Assembly: GCA_023630585.1 (NCBI GenBank)
Contig: CM042566.1
Coordinates: 4,597,254-4,661,253 of the forward strand
Direction: 5' to 3'
Origin: Cranoglanis bouderius
Lineage: Eukaryota; Chordata; Actinopteri; Siluriformes; Cranoglanididae
DNA length: 64,000 nt
The notes under the pieces were generated by a model. That model was given only the letters and a program-made list of their open reading frames with translations, made no database searches and was not told where the DNA came from. Positions 25,307 through 36,107 of this stretch are shown in pieces (position 1 is the first letter of the stretch; each line of letters opens with the position of its first letter). A program made the position numbers and the translations under genes.

Positions 25307-26170
25307 TGTGCTGCCACGCGTGAAATTATTATTATTATTATTTTAAAATCTCATCAATATCTCATTATCACGTGAAAATATATCACGTTATTATGTGAAA
25401 ATGTCACGTTATTATGTGAAAATGTCACGTTATTACAAGAAAAGCTCACGTTATTAAGAGAAATATGTTGCATTATTATGACAAAACAATCACGTTATTA
25501 CAAGAAAAAAAATATCGTGTTGCTAGGAGGAAACAGCACATATGTGATGTGCAGGAAGTTAGGACATGGGTTCCTTTACAGCCTGAGCTGAAGGCGATTC
25601 CTGCGTCTCAGCTCAACTCCACGAGGATTCGAAGTTTTTACTAGAAGCTGGACAGGATTTTGCGTAACGACATACCCGGCCTGTAGACATTTAATATGCT
25701 GTAATTTGTAACCATCGAGTCTCCCATGTCATTCAAGTTGATCAGCTAGGAATAAAGCAACCTCAAGAGGTCAGACCAATCTTTCGGTGAACTGAGAATC
25801 CTTCGTAAAGTCTGTATACTAATGATAATACCGTTAACACTGCTAAGTGACATTAAAATCTTGTTTTGTGGTATATCACTAATTCTGTCAGCTGTGCCAT
25901 TTGCCAGAACCTATGAACAGTACAGGCTATATTGTAAAAAAAAAAAAAAAAAAAGATCAGTTAAGCTGCTTTTATAACATATTTATCTCGTACGTGATAG
26001 TTCCTGTAAGAACGCAACATTTCATCTTAGTAATGCAATATTTGGAGTATTACATGGCAATAACATGATGTTTTCATGTAATAACATGATATGTGTCTCA
26101 TAACAGCGTGATATTTTAATGTAATAATGTGATATTTATGGGATTGTTTTATTTTATGCGTGGCACCACA
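25307..26170. mobile_element. Foldback element with minisatellite arms
   Basis: The ends are inverted copies: TGTGCTGCCACGCGTGAAAT on the left and TGTGGTGCCACGCATAAAAT on the other strand at the right. The left arm (25,360-25,515) is a 21-bp-period tandem array of units like CACGTTATTATGTGAAAATG. The right arm (26,025-26,150) carries the opposite orientation (TTTTCATGTAATAACATGAT). The unique centre is about 0.5 kb and non-coding. Confidence 0.6.
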
Positions 26171-26287
26171 GAGCTTCTGTACACATTCACGTTTCATTCA
26201 AAAGATAAAAGATTAATTGTCCTGGCACAGTGATACTAACTCGTATTCTAGTTCACTGCGCATTATGTAACGAATAACATTTAGGGG

Positions 26288-26314
26288 TGTGATATGTGGC
26301 AAACCACACACACA

Positions 26315-26358
<44 letters not shown>
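26288..26358. repeat. (CA)n microsatellite
   Basis: CA run with a single CT interruption near its left end. Confidence 0.95.
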
Positions 26359-26359
<1 letters not shown>

Positions 26360-26696
26360 AAAGACAAATAGGCCGTGATGTTTAAGTCTGTAATGTTCAA
26401 CTGGGTTCACGGTGTTTTTCCCGAAATGCTAGACATGAGAAAGAGAAAAGTTGATGCCTTTTCATAATGGTTCACTCATCTGTCCATTTCTACTTTTTTT
26501 CTAATTCGTACTTTGATTGGAAAATGTCTGCTAAGTCTATTTAATTACTCCTCCGAAGGCATTTTGTGAAAAAACAAAAAACAAAAAACAAAAAAACCAC
26601 GATATAGTAAATAATCCACCTTATTGAAGTTCATTAAACCTGAGACTTCATGCACCATCTCAGTCATTGCTAATGACAGGTTATGAATGCATCTGA

Positions 26697-26862
26697 AAAA
26701 TATCAGCCCAAATGGAGACTAAGCGGTGTGCCAGTCTGTATGAACACCTGACATGACTGGCACTGATTGGCTACATGAATCCACAGTCTGGGCTGGAAAG
26801 AAATCAGCCCCAATCTCACTTCACGCTTCTTCATACCATTCTAGTACAACCGTTGGTGATGG
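26697..26862. repeat. Unclassified dispersed repeat family B, copy 2
   Basis: Similar to 14,612-14,765: AAAGAAATCAGCCCCAATCT, CTTCTTCATACCATTCTAGT and ACAACCGTTGGTGATGG. Confidence 0.5.
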
Positions 26863-26959
26863 TGGTGGTGTTACGCTTGGTTCCACAAAGATCGAAATAA
26901 TCTGGTTTAAGGCATTTATTAAAAGCTAATCATTTTGACGTGGATGCTGAAATTGAAAT

Positions 26960-27500
26960 CTTATACTGATGTGTGTGAGTGCAGGTGTAAGTAGAAGTCA
27001 CCCTCCACCAGTGTGTCGGCAAATCCAAATCGTCATTGGAGGTGGGAGCAATGCAAGGGCCACGCCAAGAGTTCCATCAAGGATTGTTCCTTTCACCCAG
27101 GACTGCAGAATGAGAGTCGATCTTGGCAGGAAGCTTCAGTTCCCTAGTGAGATCACCAACACAAATCTCCACCCTGATATAGTGATGTGATCCAGCGGCT
27201 CCAAGACCATGCTCCTCATCGAGCTAACTCTCCCATGGGAGGAAGGAGTAGAAACTGCCTTTGAAAGGACAAGGCTGAAGTACTCAGATCTCATTGCTGA
27301 GTGTAAGGAGGCTGGCTGGTAGAAGTAGAAGTAGGATGCCGTGACTTTGTTGGACCATCAACTGTTCACCTTCTGAGGGATATGGGAGTGACTGGAGCAA
27401 ACCAGCCAAAGGCCCTGAAAGACCTAGCTAAAGAGGCTGAGAAGAGCAGCTTTTGGCTCTGGGTGAGGAGAAAGGAGAAGTTCTGGGTTAGTAACACCTA
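26960..27500 (+). pseudogene. Decayed retroelement-type coding fragment
   Basis: Conceptual translation gives, in broken pieces, a block ending LHPDIVM (near 27,175), then IELTLPWEEGVETAF and LKYSDLIAECKEAGW (27,210-27,320), then KALKDLAKEAEKSSFWLW after a frame change (27,410-27,465). This order (PDIV, then a hydrophobic E-L-T strand, then an alpha-helical tail) resembles the C-terminal segment that accompanies reverse-transcriptase-type proteins in many fish sequences. The PD...E-x-T spacing is reminiscent of a restriction-like nuclease fold. Stops and frameshifts make it non-functional. Family assignment is from memory and uncertain. Confidence 0.45.
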
Positions 27501-27637
27501 ACCCGAGGTCTAGTTGCAGGGGGTGGCAGGGAGATGTCCCTGCCACTGCTCCGCCACCAGGAGATGTTCTGGGGTTAAAAAAGCGAAACGCTGTTGAGCG
27601 GTGGTACCCGGGTGACAACCCTGCAGCTGACCTATGC

Positions 27638-27905
27638 CATATGGAACCAGTGGCACTGAGCATGCATTAACGGTGCCAATGGGGCTTGTAACAGCCTGAG
27701 TCACTGAGAAGGTCTGTATAACTCTGGTTGTGTTAGGCAAACATGCCTGAATGGTAATTGGTGTAGCAGGAGGAAACCATATGGAACCAGTGGCAGTGAG
27801 CATGCATTAACGGTGCCAGTGGGGCTCGCTACAGCCTTAGTCACTGGGGAGGCCTGTATGGTTTTGGTTGCATTAGGCATGTTGGCCAGGTTGAAGGAAG
27901 AGCGG
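27638..27905. repeat. 140-bp tandem duplication
   Basis: Unit 1 starts at 27,638 and unit 2 at 27,778. Both begin CATATGGAACCAGTGGCA and continue CATGCATTAACGGTGCCA. The second unit is partial and diverged by scattered substitutions. Confidence 0.75.
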
Positions 27906-28021
27906 GGTAATCCAATGGGCACCAGAGGAGGTGCGACGGGCAGTAATGCCATAGCAGGACAACATCTACCTGTGTAATTAATAACAGTTTAGTATAGAAC
28001 TCATAACTTACTATTTAGACA

Positions 28022-28540
28022 GAGGAAGAGAGGGAGAGACCGTAATGGTCCAATAATGGTTCCTGGGCATGTGACCAATTACAGTTTTCCATTCTTTTGG
28101 CACATCCTATACAGTACTGTGCAAAAGTTTTAGGCACATGCAAAGAAATGCTGTAGAGCGAAGATGCCTTCAAAATAATGAAATTAAATGTTTCTACATT
28201 AAAAAAAAACCCAGCAGCCTTAATTTGTGTTTTTTTTTTTTTTTGTCTGAAAAGTGTCTCTTACGTAATATGCTGCTTTCTTTAATGACATATAAACGTT
28301 TTTCTGTAACATTTAATTTTGTGCTAGAAAACTAATGTTTGGGAATCTAAAATGTTTTTTGTACGGACTTGATAATGTAGACGTCATAAAATAAAAAATC
28401 TATAACAAAGTTTGTACTAAAAAAATATAGGGTGCCTAAAACTTTCGCACAGTACTGTATATATCCCTTCAGTATTGACTTATGCTTAATCAGTATTCAC
28501 AAAGAAAGTACCTTCACATCTAATGGATGTTCTAAGTTAA
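28022..28540. repeat. Dispersed repeat family C, copy 2, split by a MITE
   Basis: CCTGGGCATGTGACCAATTA and TTGGCACATCCTATA lie left of the inserted element. TATATCCCTTCAGTATTG and CTTAATCAGTATTCACA lie right of it. The uninterrupted equivalent is at 24,991-25,210. Confidence 0.6.
28112..28457. mobile_element. Tc1/mariner-type MITE, 346 bp
   Basis: Left end CAGTACTGTGCAAAAGTTTT. Right end, other strand, CAGTACTGTGCGAAAGTTTT. Both sides are flanked by TA (28,110-28,111 and 28,458-28,459). It does not encode a transposase. It is inserted into a TA of repeat family C. A related, right-truncated copy lies at 62,586-62,960. Confidence 0.85.
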
Positions 28541-29373
28541 AATGTGTGTAGAGAGCCTCTAACAATGAATTTCTGGCTGACTTCTGAAACAACTCAGCAC
28601 CTCTTTACATTCCCTGTCAGTAACTAATCCTTATCTGCCCAACAGAGCTTAAAACTCACACTGTAAAGGAAAAAAAAAGGACGTAAGAACTGAAAGAAAA
28701 GTGAATTATGTGGATTCTTGAGCTGATCTAAAACTAACTCTGCATAAACATTAGTATCCCCCCACATCCTATCTTTACCTCCATCTCTCACTCTGACTCC
28801 AATCCTTTCTTCCACAGAATCCTGAACTGTGCTCTTACCAATTTAATGTGCAGTTTACTGAACATATTTTCAGATCGATGCATCAGAAAATTTACAAACA
28901 CGAAAACATATGTTTCCATTTTTTTTTTTTTTACACAACCACTGAATTTTTGTACTGTAGTATCCACACATTACATCCACACACTGTACACACAATTCAT
29001 CTTATTCCAAGATTGTGATGTGTAGAAAAAAAATCAGCACAATTTCCATTTTGCATTTTTAATATTCTATCATTTTAAAAGCAGTAATCTATTACACAGA
29101 CAGTGTCATATCAGGAAGACCCAATAGGTGGGGCCGTATTACATGTCAGTGGAGTGATGGAGATCAATTACATCTACAGGATCTGTTATATATTCCCCTG
29201 TGGTCTCCATAAACTATTACACCAGGCAGTATTAAATGGTAGTCTAATAGACTACAATGTCAAACAACTAGCAAATGCAAATTACCCATTTAAATGTCAG
29301 CGATGTCTCAAAGACGCATCGGGAAAATTGTGGGCAGATCAATAACCAATACATCAATGTTTTATGATGAAAT
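28541..29373. other. Non-coding stretch, nothing recognised
   Basis: T-run at 28,919-28,932. No gene or repeat named. Confidence 0.4.
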
Positions 29374-29740
29374 GGAGCTGTGAGCAGCCTGGTGGCTCTG
29401 GTTATTTACTATACACACAGTATATAGTAAATGACCAGGCAAGCTCACAGCTCCAGGCTCCTCGATTCACTCCAGGCTCCTGACCTCAGGTTAATGAATG
29501 AAGTCTATTTGGAGTTTATATCCACCTTCTTTCACATGTCTTGGTGGGGTTTCCTCTGTGTTCTCTGGTGTCCTCCTACCTCCCAAAATGATGCCAGTAG
29601 TTAGTTTGGCTGTGCTAAATTGCCTCTAGGCTTGAATTTATGTGTATGTGTGGGCATGGTGGCCTGTGATAGATTGCTGTTCCATCCAGGATGTGTTCCC
29701 ACCTCATGCCAGGTGTGAATTAATGAATGAATTAGTAGCA
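29374..29740 (+). repeat. SINE with a palindromic head region
   Basis: Head blocks GCAGCCTGGTGGCTCTGG and CTCACAGCTCCAGG, body TTGGTGGGGTTTCCTCTGTG, and TAAATTGCCTCTAGG, then CCATCCAGGATGTGTTCCC. The first 81 bp (29,374-29,454) form an imperfect inverted repeat: GGAGCTGTGAGC pairs with GCTCACAGCTCC, and TTATTTACTATA pairs with TATATAGTAAAT. Confidence 0.6.
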
Positions 29741-30233
29741 AATAACCACTAATAAGTAATATTTTGTGTGTAACCATAATGAATGTTGTAGCTTTAATAA
29801 AATATCTCGGCACCCCTACAAGTATTATTTGCTGAAGCCATGTCTTGAGAGAATAACAGCGCTGAGGCTTTTCTTGGAATGTCTAAAAGGTTGGAGAGAC
29901 ATGTAGAACGAGCTCCACTCCTCCACGTCGAACATTTCTTTAGTGTGCTTGGACTGTCCTCTCCTCCTCAGTATCTTGCTGAATGATTAATCTATATCCA
30001 AGGTTTAACCTTCTGGCAGTGGCTTAGGGTTTGTTTTGGTCTAAAATACCTCATATAAGCCACAAAGCTCTCAAACAGCTTATGGTTGCCATTTAATAGT
30101 AGATTTTTCAAACTCCAAAAATCAACCTGTGCTGTTTGGTGTCTTCTTCACCTCACACTCTCCTCTCTTTGTACTGTTCCAGACTTTTTCGTTCTGGCCT
30201 TATGTTTTATTGTATTGCATATTGTATTTTAAA
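29741..30233. other. Non-coding stretch, nothing recognised
   Basis: No supported gene or repeat. Confidence 0.4.
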
Positions 30234-30540
<307 letters not shown>

Positions 30541-31600
30541 TCTAACACCCCTGCCCTCACCACCAACACAAAATCACTCCTTCACTTTAACTTTGATAGC
30601 TACTGGCAGCTCATGGTATTTTGGACAACTGCCAGAGAAAAAAGTGCAAGAAAAGTCATCACTGTTGTAAGCACTGCAAGAAGCATGTTACCCGAAGGAA
30701 CGTTGTGTGAGGGTCTATACAGAAGGGTCTGTAGTTCTGATTCCTCATGCAGCTATTTTTTTCCCTTTCATTTATATAGGTTTTTTTTTTAAATTAATTA
30801 ATTTTTTTATTCTTTTTTTTTGTTATCTTTTTTAAAAAATGTAATCACAATATTTGGCTTCTTTAATTAATTAATTATAATTGAAAGTGATACTGGTGAG
30901 CTATACAAAATTAACTGCTAATGCTAGATAATTGGATTAAATTGGAAATCAGTTTCTATTTACTCTTGTGCATTAAATCACTTGATCCGTTTATATTTGT
31001 TTATATTTGGGTACATACTGTGGCATATTTATTTATTTGAATACTGATTGAGTTTAGAGTCAGTATTTAATAGATACACTCTGTCTTATTTTGTCTTATT
31101 TTGAGTCAATGACTTACACATACAGGATGCAGGTTTATCATGCACATACAATGCAAAAGAAACCCTGTGTTCCTTTGGAATTTAAATAAGAAAATGACGT
31201 GCAGTAAAACTATTTTGTTCCCAGTTCGTCAGAATATTTGTAATCACCAACTGTAATTTTATGATATTGAGCAATGTAATCGTCAGCCATTACGAAGCAA
31301 CATTATATTGAAACATCATCTCCTTCATTTTTGCTGCAGGTATGCTCTGAAAAGTGTTAGGGTATGAAGTCGATCCTAAACCCTATGTTGAGAGTAGTTT
31401 GTTTCAAATTAGCAATTTCAGTTGCACCACAGGAATTAATGTCTATTATTACTGAATAAAGTGGTCAAAACGTTCTTGCACAGGTTGAAGTGTTTCATCA
31501 TCTTCAGCCAATCAATAGCATAGTTTTTGGTTTTGGTTAATTGAAGCTTTCTTCTAAAGATAACGCAACCACGAAGTGGTCTTGTAGGTAATCGAAAGCA
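30541..31600. other. Non-coding stretch, nothing recognised
   Basis: T-rich 30,780-30,850. No gene or repeat named. Confidence 0.4.
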
Positions 31601-31602
31601 TA

Positions 31603-32216
31603 TACACCGATCAGCCATAACATTAAAACCACTGACAGGTGACGTGAATGACATTGATTCTCTCATTACAATGGTACCTGTCAAGGGGTGGGATATATTA
31701 GGCACTGTGGGAAGAAGGCAAGCCGGCGGAGGCAGTGTGATGCTCTGGGCAATGTTCTGCTGGGAAACCTTGGGTCCTGGCATTCATGTGGATGTTACTT
31801 TCACATGTACCATCTACCTAAACATTGTTGCAGACCAAGTATACCCCTTTATGGCAACGGTATTCCCTAATGGCAGTGGCCTCTTTCAGCAGGATTATGC
31901 ACCCTGCTACACTGAGAAAAATTGTTCAGGAATGGTTTGAGGAACATGACAAAGAGCTCAAGGTGTTGACCTCGCCACCAAATTCCCCAGATCTCAATCC
32001 GATCGTGCATCTGTGGGATGTGCTGAACAAACAAGTCTGATTGAACCTACAGGACTCAAAGGATCTCCTGATAATGTCTTGATGCCAGATACCACAGCGC
32101 ACCTTCAGAGGTCTTGTGGAGTCCATGCCTCGATGAGTCAGAGCCTTTTTGGTGGCACAAGGGGGACCTACACAATATTAGGCAGGTGGTTTTTAATGTT
32201 ATGGCTGATTGGTATA
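31603..32216 (+). mobile_element. Tc1-like element, internally deleted
   Basis: Inverted ends: ACACCGATCAGCCATAACAT at the left, and ATACCAATCAGCCATAACAT on the other strand at the right, with TA at both flanks. Between them is a decayed transposase in two frames. A 98-aa frame (31,644-31,940) includes SGLFQQDYAPCY, the second catalytic Asp region of Tc1 transposases. The other frame continues with SPPNSPDLNPIVHLWDVL near 31,974-32,027; the expected Glu of the DDE triad is replaced by Val. The first catalytic region is deleted. Confidence 0.8.
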
Positions 32217-33112
32217 TAATATAATATATAATATCTATTGAGCATACTGGATCCATGGTTTCCCAACCTACCCCTCTAGTAGGCATGTTAATTTTAAAGA
32301 TGTGCACATATAAACCAAAACAGGGGAATCCTTTTTATTAATCTGAGAATTCAAATAGCAAACTGAGAGCATGAATAAAGTAAGTTGTACACATACACTG
32401 AGATTTTATGCCCTTGAGTATTTACTATTAAGTGTCTTGTGGCCACATTAAACTAAATCATATACACAAAAAAAAGGTTATTTTCCTGGCCTCTCCTGAG
32501 CTCCCTAGAGAATTGCTGTGTGTATTATTAGAATTATTCTCTTTTCTTTTCTCTTAAATTCAGTAATGAAAGCACGCCTTAGTGGTTTTTACTGCCTGCG
32601 AATATCATATTGTCTATCTTGCTTCCGGTTGCTTTTGAGAAGAGACAATTTCCGTTCCATCCTCTTGCACTTTCTCCTAATGAAACAGATACAGATTCAG
32701 ACTATAGCTAAAGATCGTCCATTTCCTTTTATCACTCCTGTAGCGATGACAGGTGAGAGGTCATGTAGGATGACTTCGCTTTATAGAGACCTGGACACAC
32801 TGCAGTGAGTTTAATATAGATAACAGCATGGAAGCCATCTGTCTTGAAGATAATATGGACAGAGCTGGAGCTAATAAGGCTGGACGAGATAAAACTCTCT
32901 CTCTCTTTTTCTATCTCTCTCTCTCTCATTCTCTAGAGAATAGCTATCCATCTGGCCATCACTGTCTGATCTATCCAATGCTTGCTAAACACAGCTTTAT
33001 GTGTATGCAAATAAAACAACAATTCATTTAGACTAATATTTAGAGAATGTACGCATTAAGGAATAAAAGGGGAAGATAATCAGAAGTCGCTTTGTTCATA
33101 TATGTATACACT
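32217..33112. other. Non-coding stretch with a short (CT)n
   Basis: CT-rich 32,898-32,937. A 96-aa plus-strand frame near 32.6 kb has no recognisable domain. Confidence 0.4.
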
Positions 33113-33745
33113 CATGGCCATTTTAATAGGAACACCTATTAAAGTGAAATTATCCAGTCAGCCAATCATGTGGAGCTTCAGTTCATATTCAGATCAAACA
33201 TCACAATGGGGGAAAAAATGTGATCTGAGTGACATTTGACTCTGGCAGACTGGCAGATGGGATGGCATTGAGCATTTGAGAAACTGCTAATCTCCTGGGA
33301 TTTTCATACACAACTCAAATCTTACAAAAAAAAACAAAAACAAACAAACAAAAAACACTCTTTATAATTAGGGATGACCCGAAAAGCATCTCAGAATGCA
33401 GAGTAGAGTGAACATTGAGGTAGATGGGCTACAACAGCAGAAGACCACAATGGAGTCCTCTCCTGTCAGCCAAACTGGACAGTTGTCGTGAACAGCATGA
33501 ATCCATGGACCTAACCTGCCTTGTGTCAACAGTTTAGGATGGTGGTGGTATAATGGTGTGGGGAATGTTTTCTGGGCACACAATGACCCTTTAAAACCAA
33601 ACACCCATTGTTTCCTGCTGACCATGTGCATTCCATTTATTTACCCATCTTATAATGGCTACTTACAGCATGATAACGCACCATGTCACAAAGTTGGATC
33701 TGTTGATGGATATGAGCTTCCATGCTGCATGCTCTCAGTTCCAGA
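33113..33745 (+). mobile_element. Tc1-like element remnant, third family
   Basis: The left end CATTTTAATAGGAACACCTA is followed by AGCTTCAGTTCATATTCAGA, AACTGCTAATCTCCTGGGAT, GAAAAGCATCTCAGAATGCA, TGGTATAATGGTGTGGGGAA and GCATGATAACGCACCATGTC. These are pieces, in order, of one Tc1-like element also seen at 51,900-52,390. Internal deletions and stops abolish the transposase. Confidence 0.75.
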
Positions 33746-33967
33746 ATCAATGTTGCTCAATTCAGCTATTTCAGCTGAGCCTTGTCAGCTCTCAGGTGAT
33801 CCATACGAGTGCATATGGAGAAAAAAAGAGACGCTGGTGTGGGTATGACTGTTTATTGGAGCTATAACATAATAGAAAACAGGAACTCTCTGACATTCCA
33901 CATGCGCAAGGCTGAGACATTCCACAACATTAAATCTAACTAGAAACCATTAAAGTGACATTTCATC

Positions 33968-34245
33968 CATTGATCCATCCATTTTCCATACCATTTATCC
34001 CACACATGGGGAACCTGGAGCCAATCCCAGGGAACTTGGGGACACCCATCGGAGGGCACAATCACACACACACAACACGAACAATTTAGTAATGCCAATC
34101 AGCCTACAGCGCATGTCTTTGGACTGGGGGAGGAAACCCCCAACACACAGGGAGAACATGCAATCTCTGTAGTCTGCACACAGAGTGGCAGTGGGAATCG
34201 AACCCCCAATCCCAGAAGTGCAAGGCAAGTATGCTAACCACAAAG
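33968..34245 (-). repeat. Near-full SINE, reverse orientation
   Basis: From CCATCCATTTTCCATACCAT through CAGCCTACAGCGCATGTCTT to GGGAATCGAACCCCCAATCC (B-box complement) and TGCTAACCACAAAGCC (A-box complement). Confidence 0.8.
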
Positions 34246-35248
34246 CCAGTAAATTAGACATTGTAATCCTTGGCAAATCACTGTGGAAGAACACACTGAA
34301 GACAAGCCTGCTTTATTTGAAAATAATGCACTTCAGGGGAATAGCGGGAGTCTACTTGTGCATATGCTGCATCACAACCCCCGTCATTTGTCAAATGAAG
34401 TGAAATTTTTACTGTAGTTTATCAGCATTTAACTGTATAAATAAAACAGCCTAACACTAACAATGTACCGAATCACTTCTTGCATTAACTATGGAAAAAA
34501 CAACTAGTCGACTAGTAAACATTAATAGTCATGCAACCCCTAGTGATGATCAGTTTTTGCATGGCATTTTTTTTCTTGAATTGCTTCCAATACTCGATAA
34601 CAATGACACAGGTGTTTATTCAATAACTTCAATAACTGACCTGTCCTGCTCAGGGTTGCTCAGAAACAATCTCTCAGTATATAACAATTCCAGTTGAAGC
34701 CTTTTTCCATTAGCAACACCACTGTCCATTATTGAGTCTCTTTGAAAGGAACTGTGATGAAATCCATTGCCAGAAGAACACACCAACCAGAAATCACGTA
34801 CCCTGAGATTTCTGAAGCTTTTCATCAGCCTCATTTAATCCTATGACCTTCAATGAGGTCTAGTGAATCTTCTGTAGAGTGGATCTACATATACGTGCTG
34901 CTCAGAAGTGTCAAACATGTCAGAAGGTGAAAAAAAGAGCATACAGATCTTCAAAGCGGAGAACGTTTATTTCTGTAACCTTGTGTGGAGTCAATTTCTT
35001 GACATTGACATGTGCATTAATTAAACATGCCCAGTTCTTCACGCAAGGGATTGCTTTTCTCTCAGAAAAGTGTCGGGATGATTGACGCACATAGTGACAA
35101 CACTGTATATTTATAGTTTGCTGTGAATTTCTCACAGTAAATGAGCGGATTCTAACCTCATCATTTTAATACAACATTTACAGTTATTGGCATTTGTAAT
35201 TTATTTTATTTATATTGTAATTATTTGTTGGTTTTAATAATGTTAATG
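34246..35248. other. Non-coding stretch; small family A fragment at its left
   Basis: 34,258-34,340 resembles the tail of repeat family A (TTGTAATCCTTGGCAAATCA). The remainder holds nothing I recognise. Confidence 0.4.
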
Positions 35249-35254
35249 TTAGAA

Positions 35255-35387
35255 AAGCTTCGACAACTTGAACGTTTTGGCTTGCTCATTAGGGTTAACG
35301 TAAATTTCAATTTTATATCCGTATTTCTGTAAAGCTGATTTGAGACCATTGTTAAAAGAGCTATATAAATACAATTGAACTGAATAG
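35255..35387 (+). repeat. LINE/SINE-type 3'-tail repeat, copy 3
   Basis: TTGCTCATTAGGGTTAACG, TGTAAAGCTGATTTGAGACC and AAGAGCTATATAAATACAAT match the tail family of 1,681 and 4,494 and end in TTGAACTGAA. Confidence 0.6.
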
Positions 35388-35399
35388 CGAAGTCCCACA

Positions 35400-35665
35400 A
35401 ACTTCACATGTGAATAATCACACGATTCATGTGTGATTTCTACACATGTGGGTTTTAGACACTTCACATGTTACTATATGTTTTACATATAAGTATTTTT
35501 CACGTCTAAGACACGGTTTTATTTTTCACATTGGATCACATTATTCACATGATGTCCCATGCAATTTCAGTGCATAACATGGTGATATGCACCTTTACAT
35601 GTCATCACATATAGTATTATGCACATAATCGCATGTGAAAACCATATGATCACATGTGAACTGTA
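35400..35665. repeat. Degenerate array of CACATGTG palindromes
   Basis: At least eight full or near copies of the self-complementary core TTCACATGTGAA / CACATGTG occur in 265 bp, in both halves (examples near 35,405, 35,443, 35,463, 35,628 and 35,650). Confidence 0.6.
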
Positions 35666-35779
35666 TGTAATTTTTCCATAAGCGTAACCTCGTCCTTCAA
35701 ACTTATGTTAAAATCACACTAGCAAGTTTAACTGTGTGTTTCCCACTGCAGTGTGTGAGGTGCACATAGAGGAGGTAAC

Positions 35780-36107
35780 ATCCACCCATCCATCTTTCAT
35801 ACTGCTTATTCTACACAGGGTCACGGGGGAGCCTGGAGCCTATCTCGGGGAACTCGGGGCACAAGGCGGGGGACAAACCTAGACAGGGTGCCGACCCATC
35901 GCAGGGCACAATCGCACACACAACAATTTGGAAATGCCAATCAGCCTACAATGCATGTCTTTGGACTGGGGGAGGGGACTGGAGTACCCAGAGGAAACCC
36001 CCAAAGCACAGAAAGAACATGCAAACTCCACGCACACAGGGTGGACGTGGGATTCGAACCCCCAACCCCAGAGGTGCGAGGTAAACGTGCTAACCACTAA
36101 AATGCCC
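35780..36107 (-). repeat. Full-length SINE, reverse orientation
   Basis: Tail CCACCCATCCATC..., then GTGCCGACCCATCGCAGGGC, CAGCCTACAATGCATGTCTT, B-box complement GGGATTCGAACCCCCAACCC and A-box complement GTGCTAACCACTAAAATGCC. One of the best preserved copies here. Confidence 0.85.

Noticed and set aside
25360..25515. CRISPR-like array of regularly spaced repeats
   Set aside because: The 21-bp units are contiguous with no unique spacers, AT-rich and eukaryotic; it is a minisatellite arm of a foldback element.
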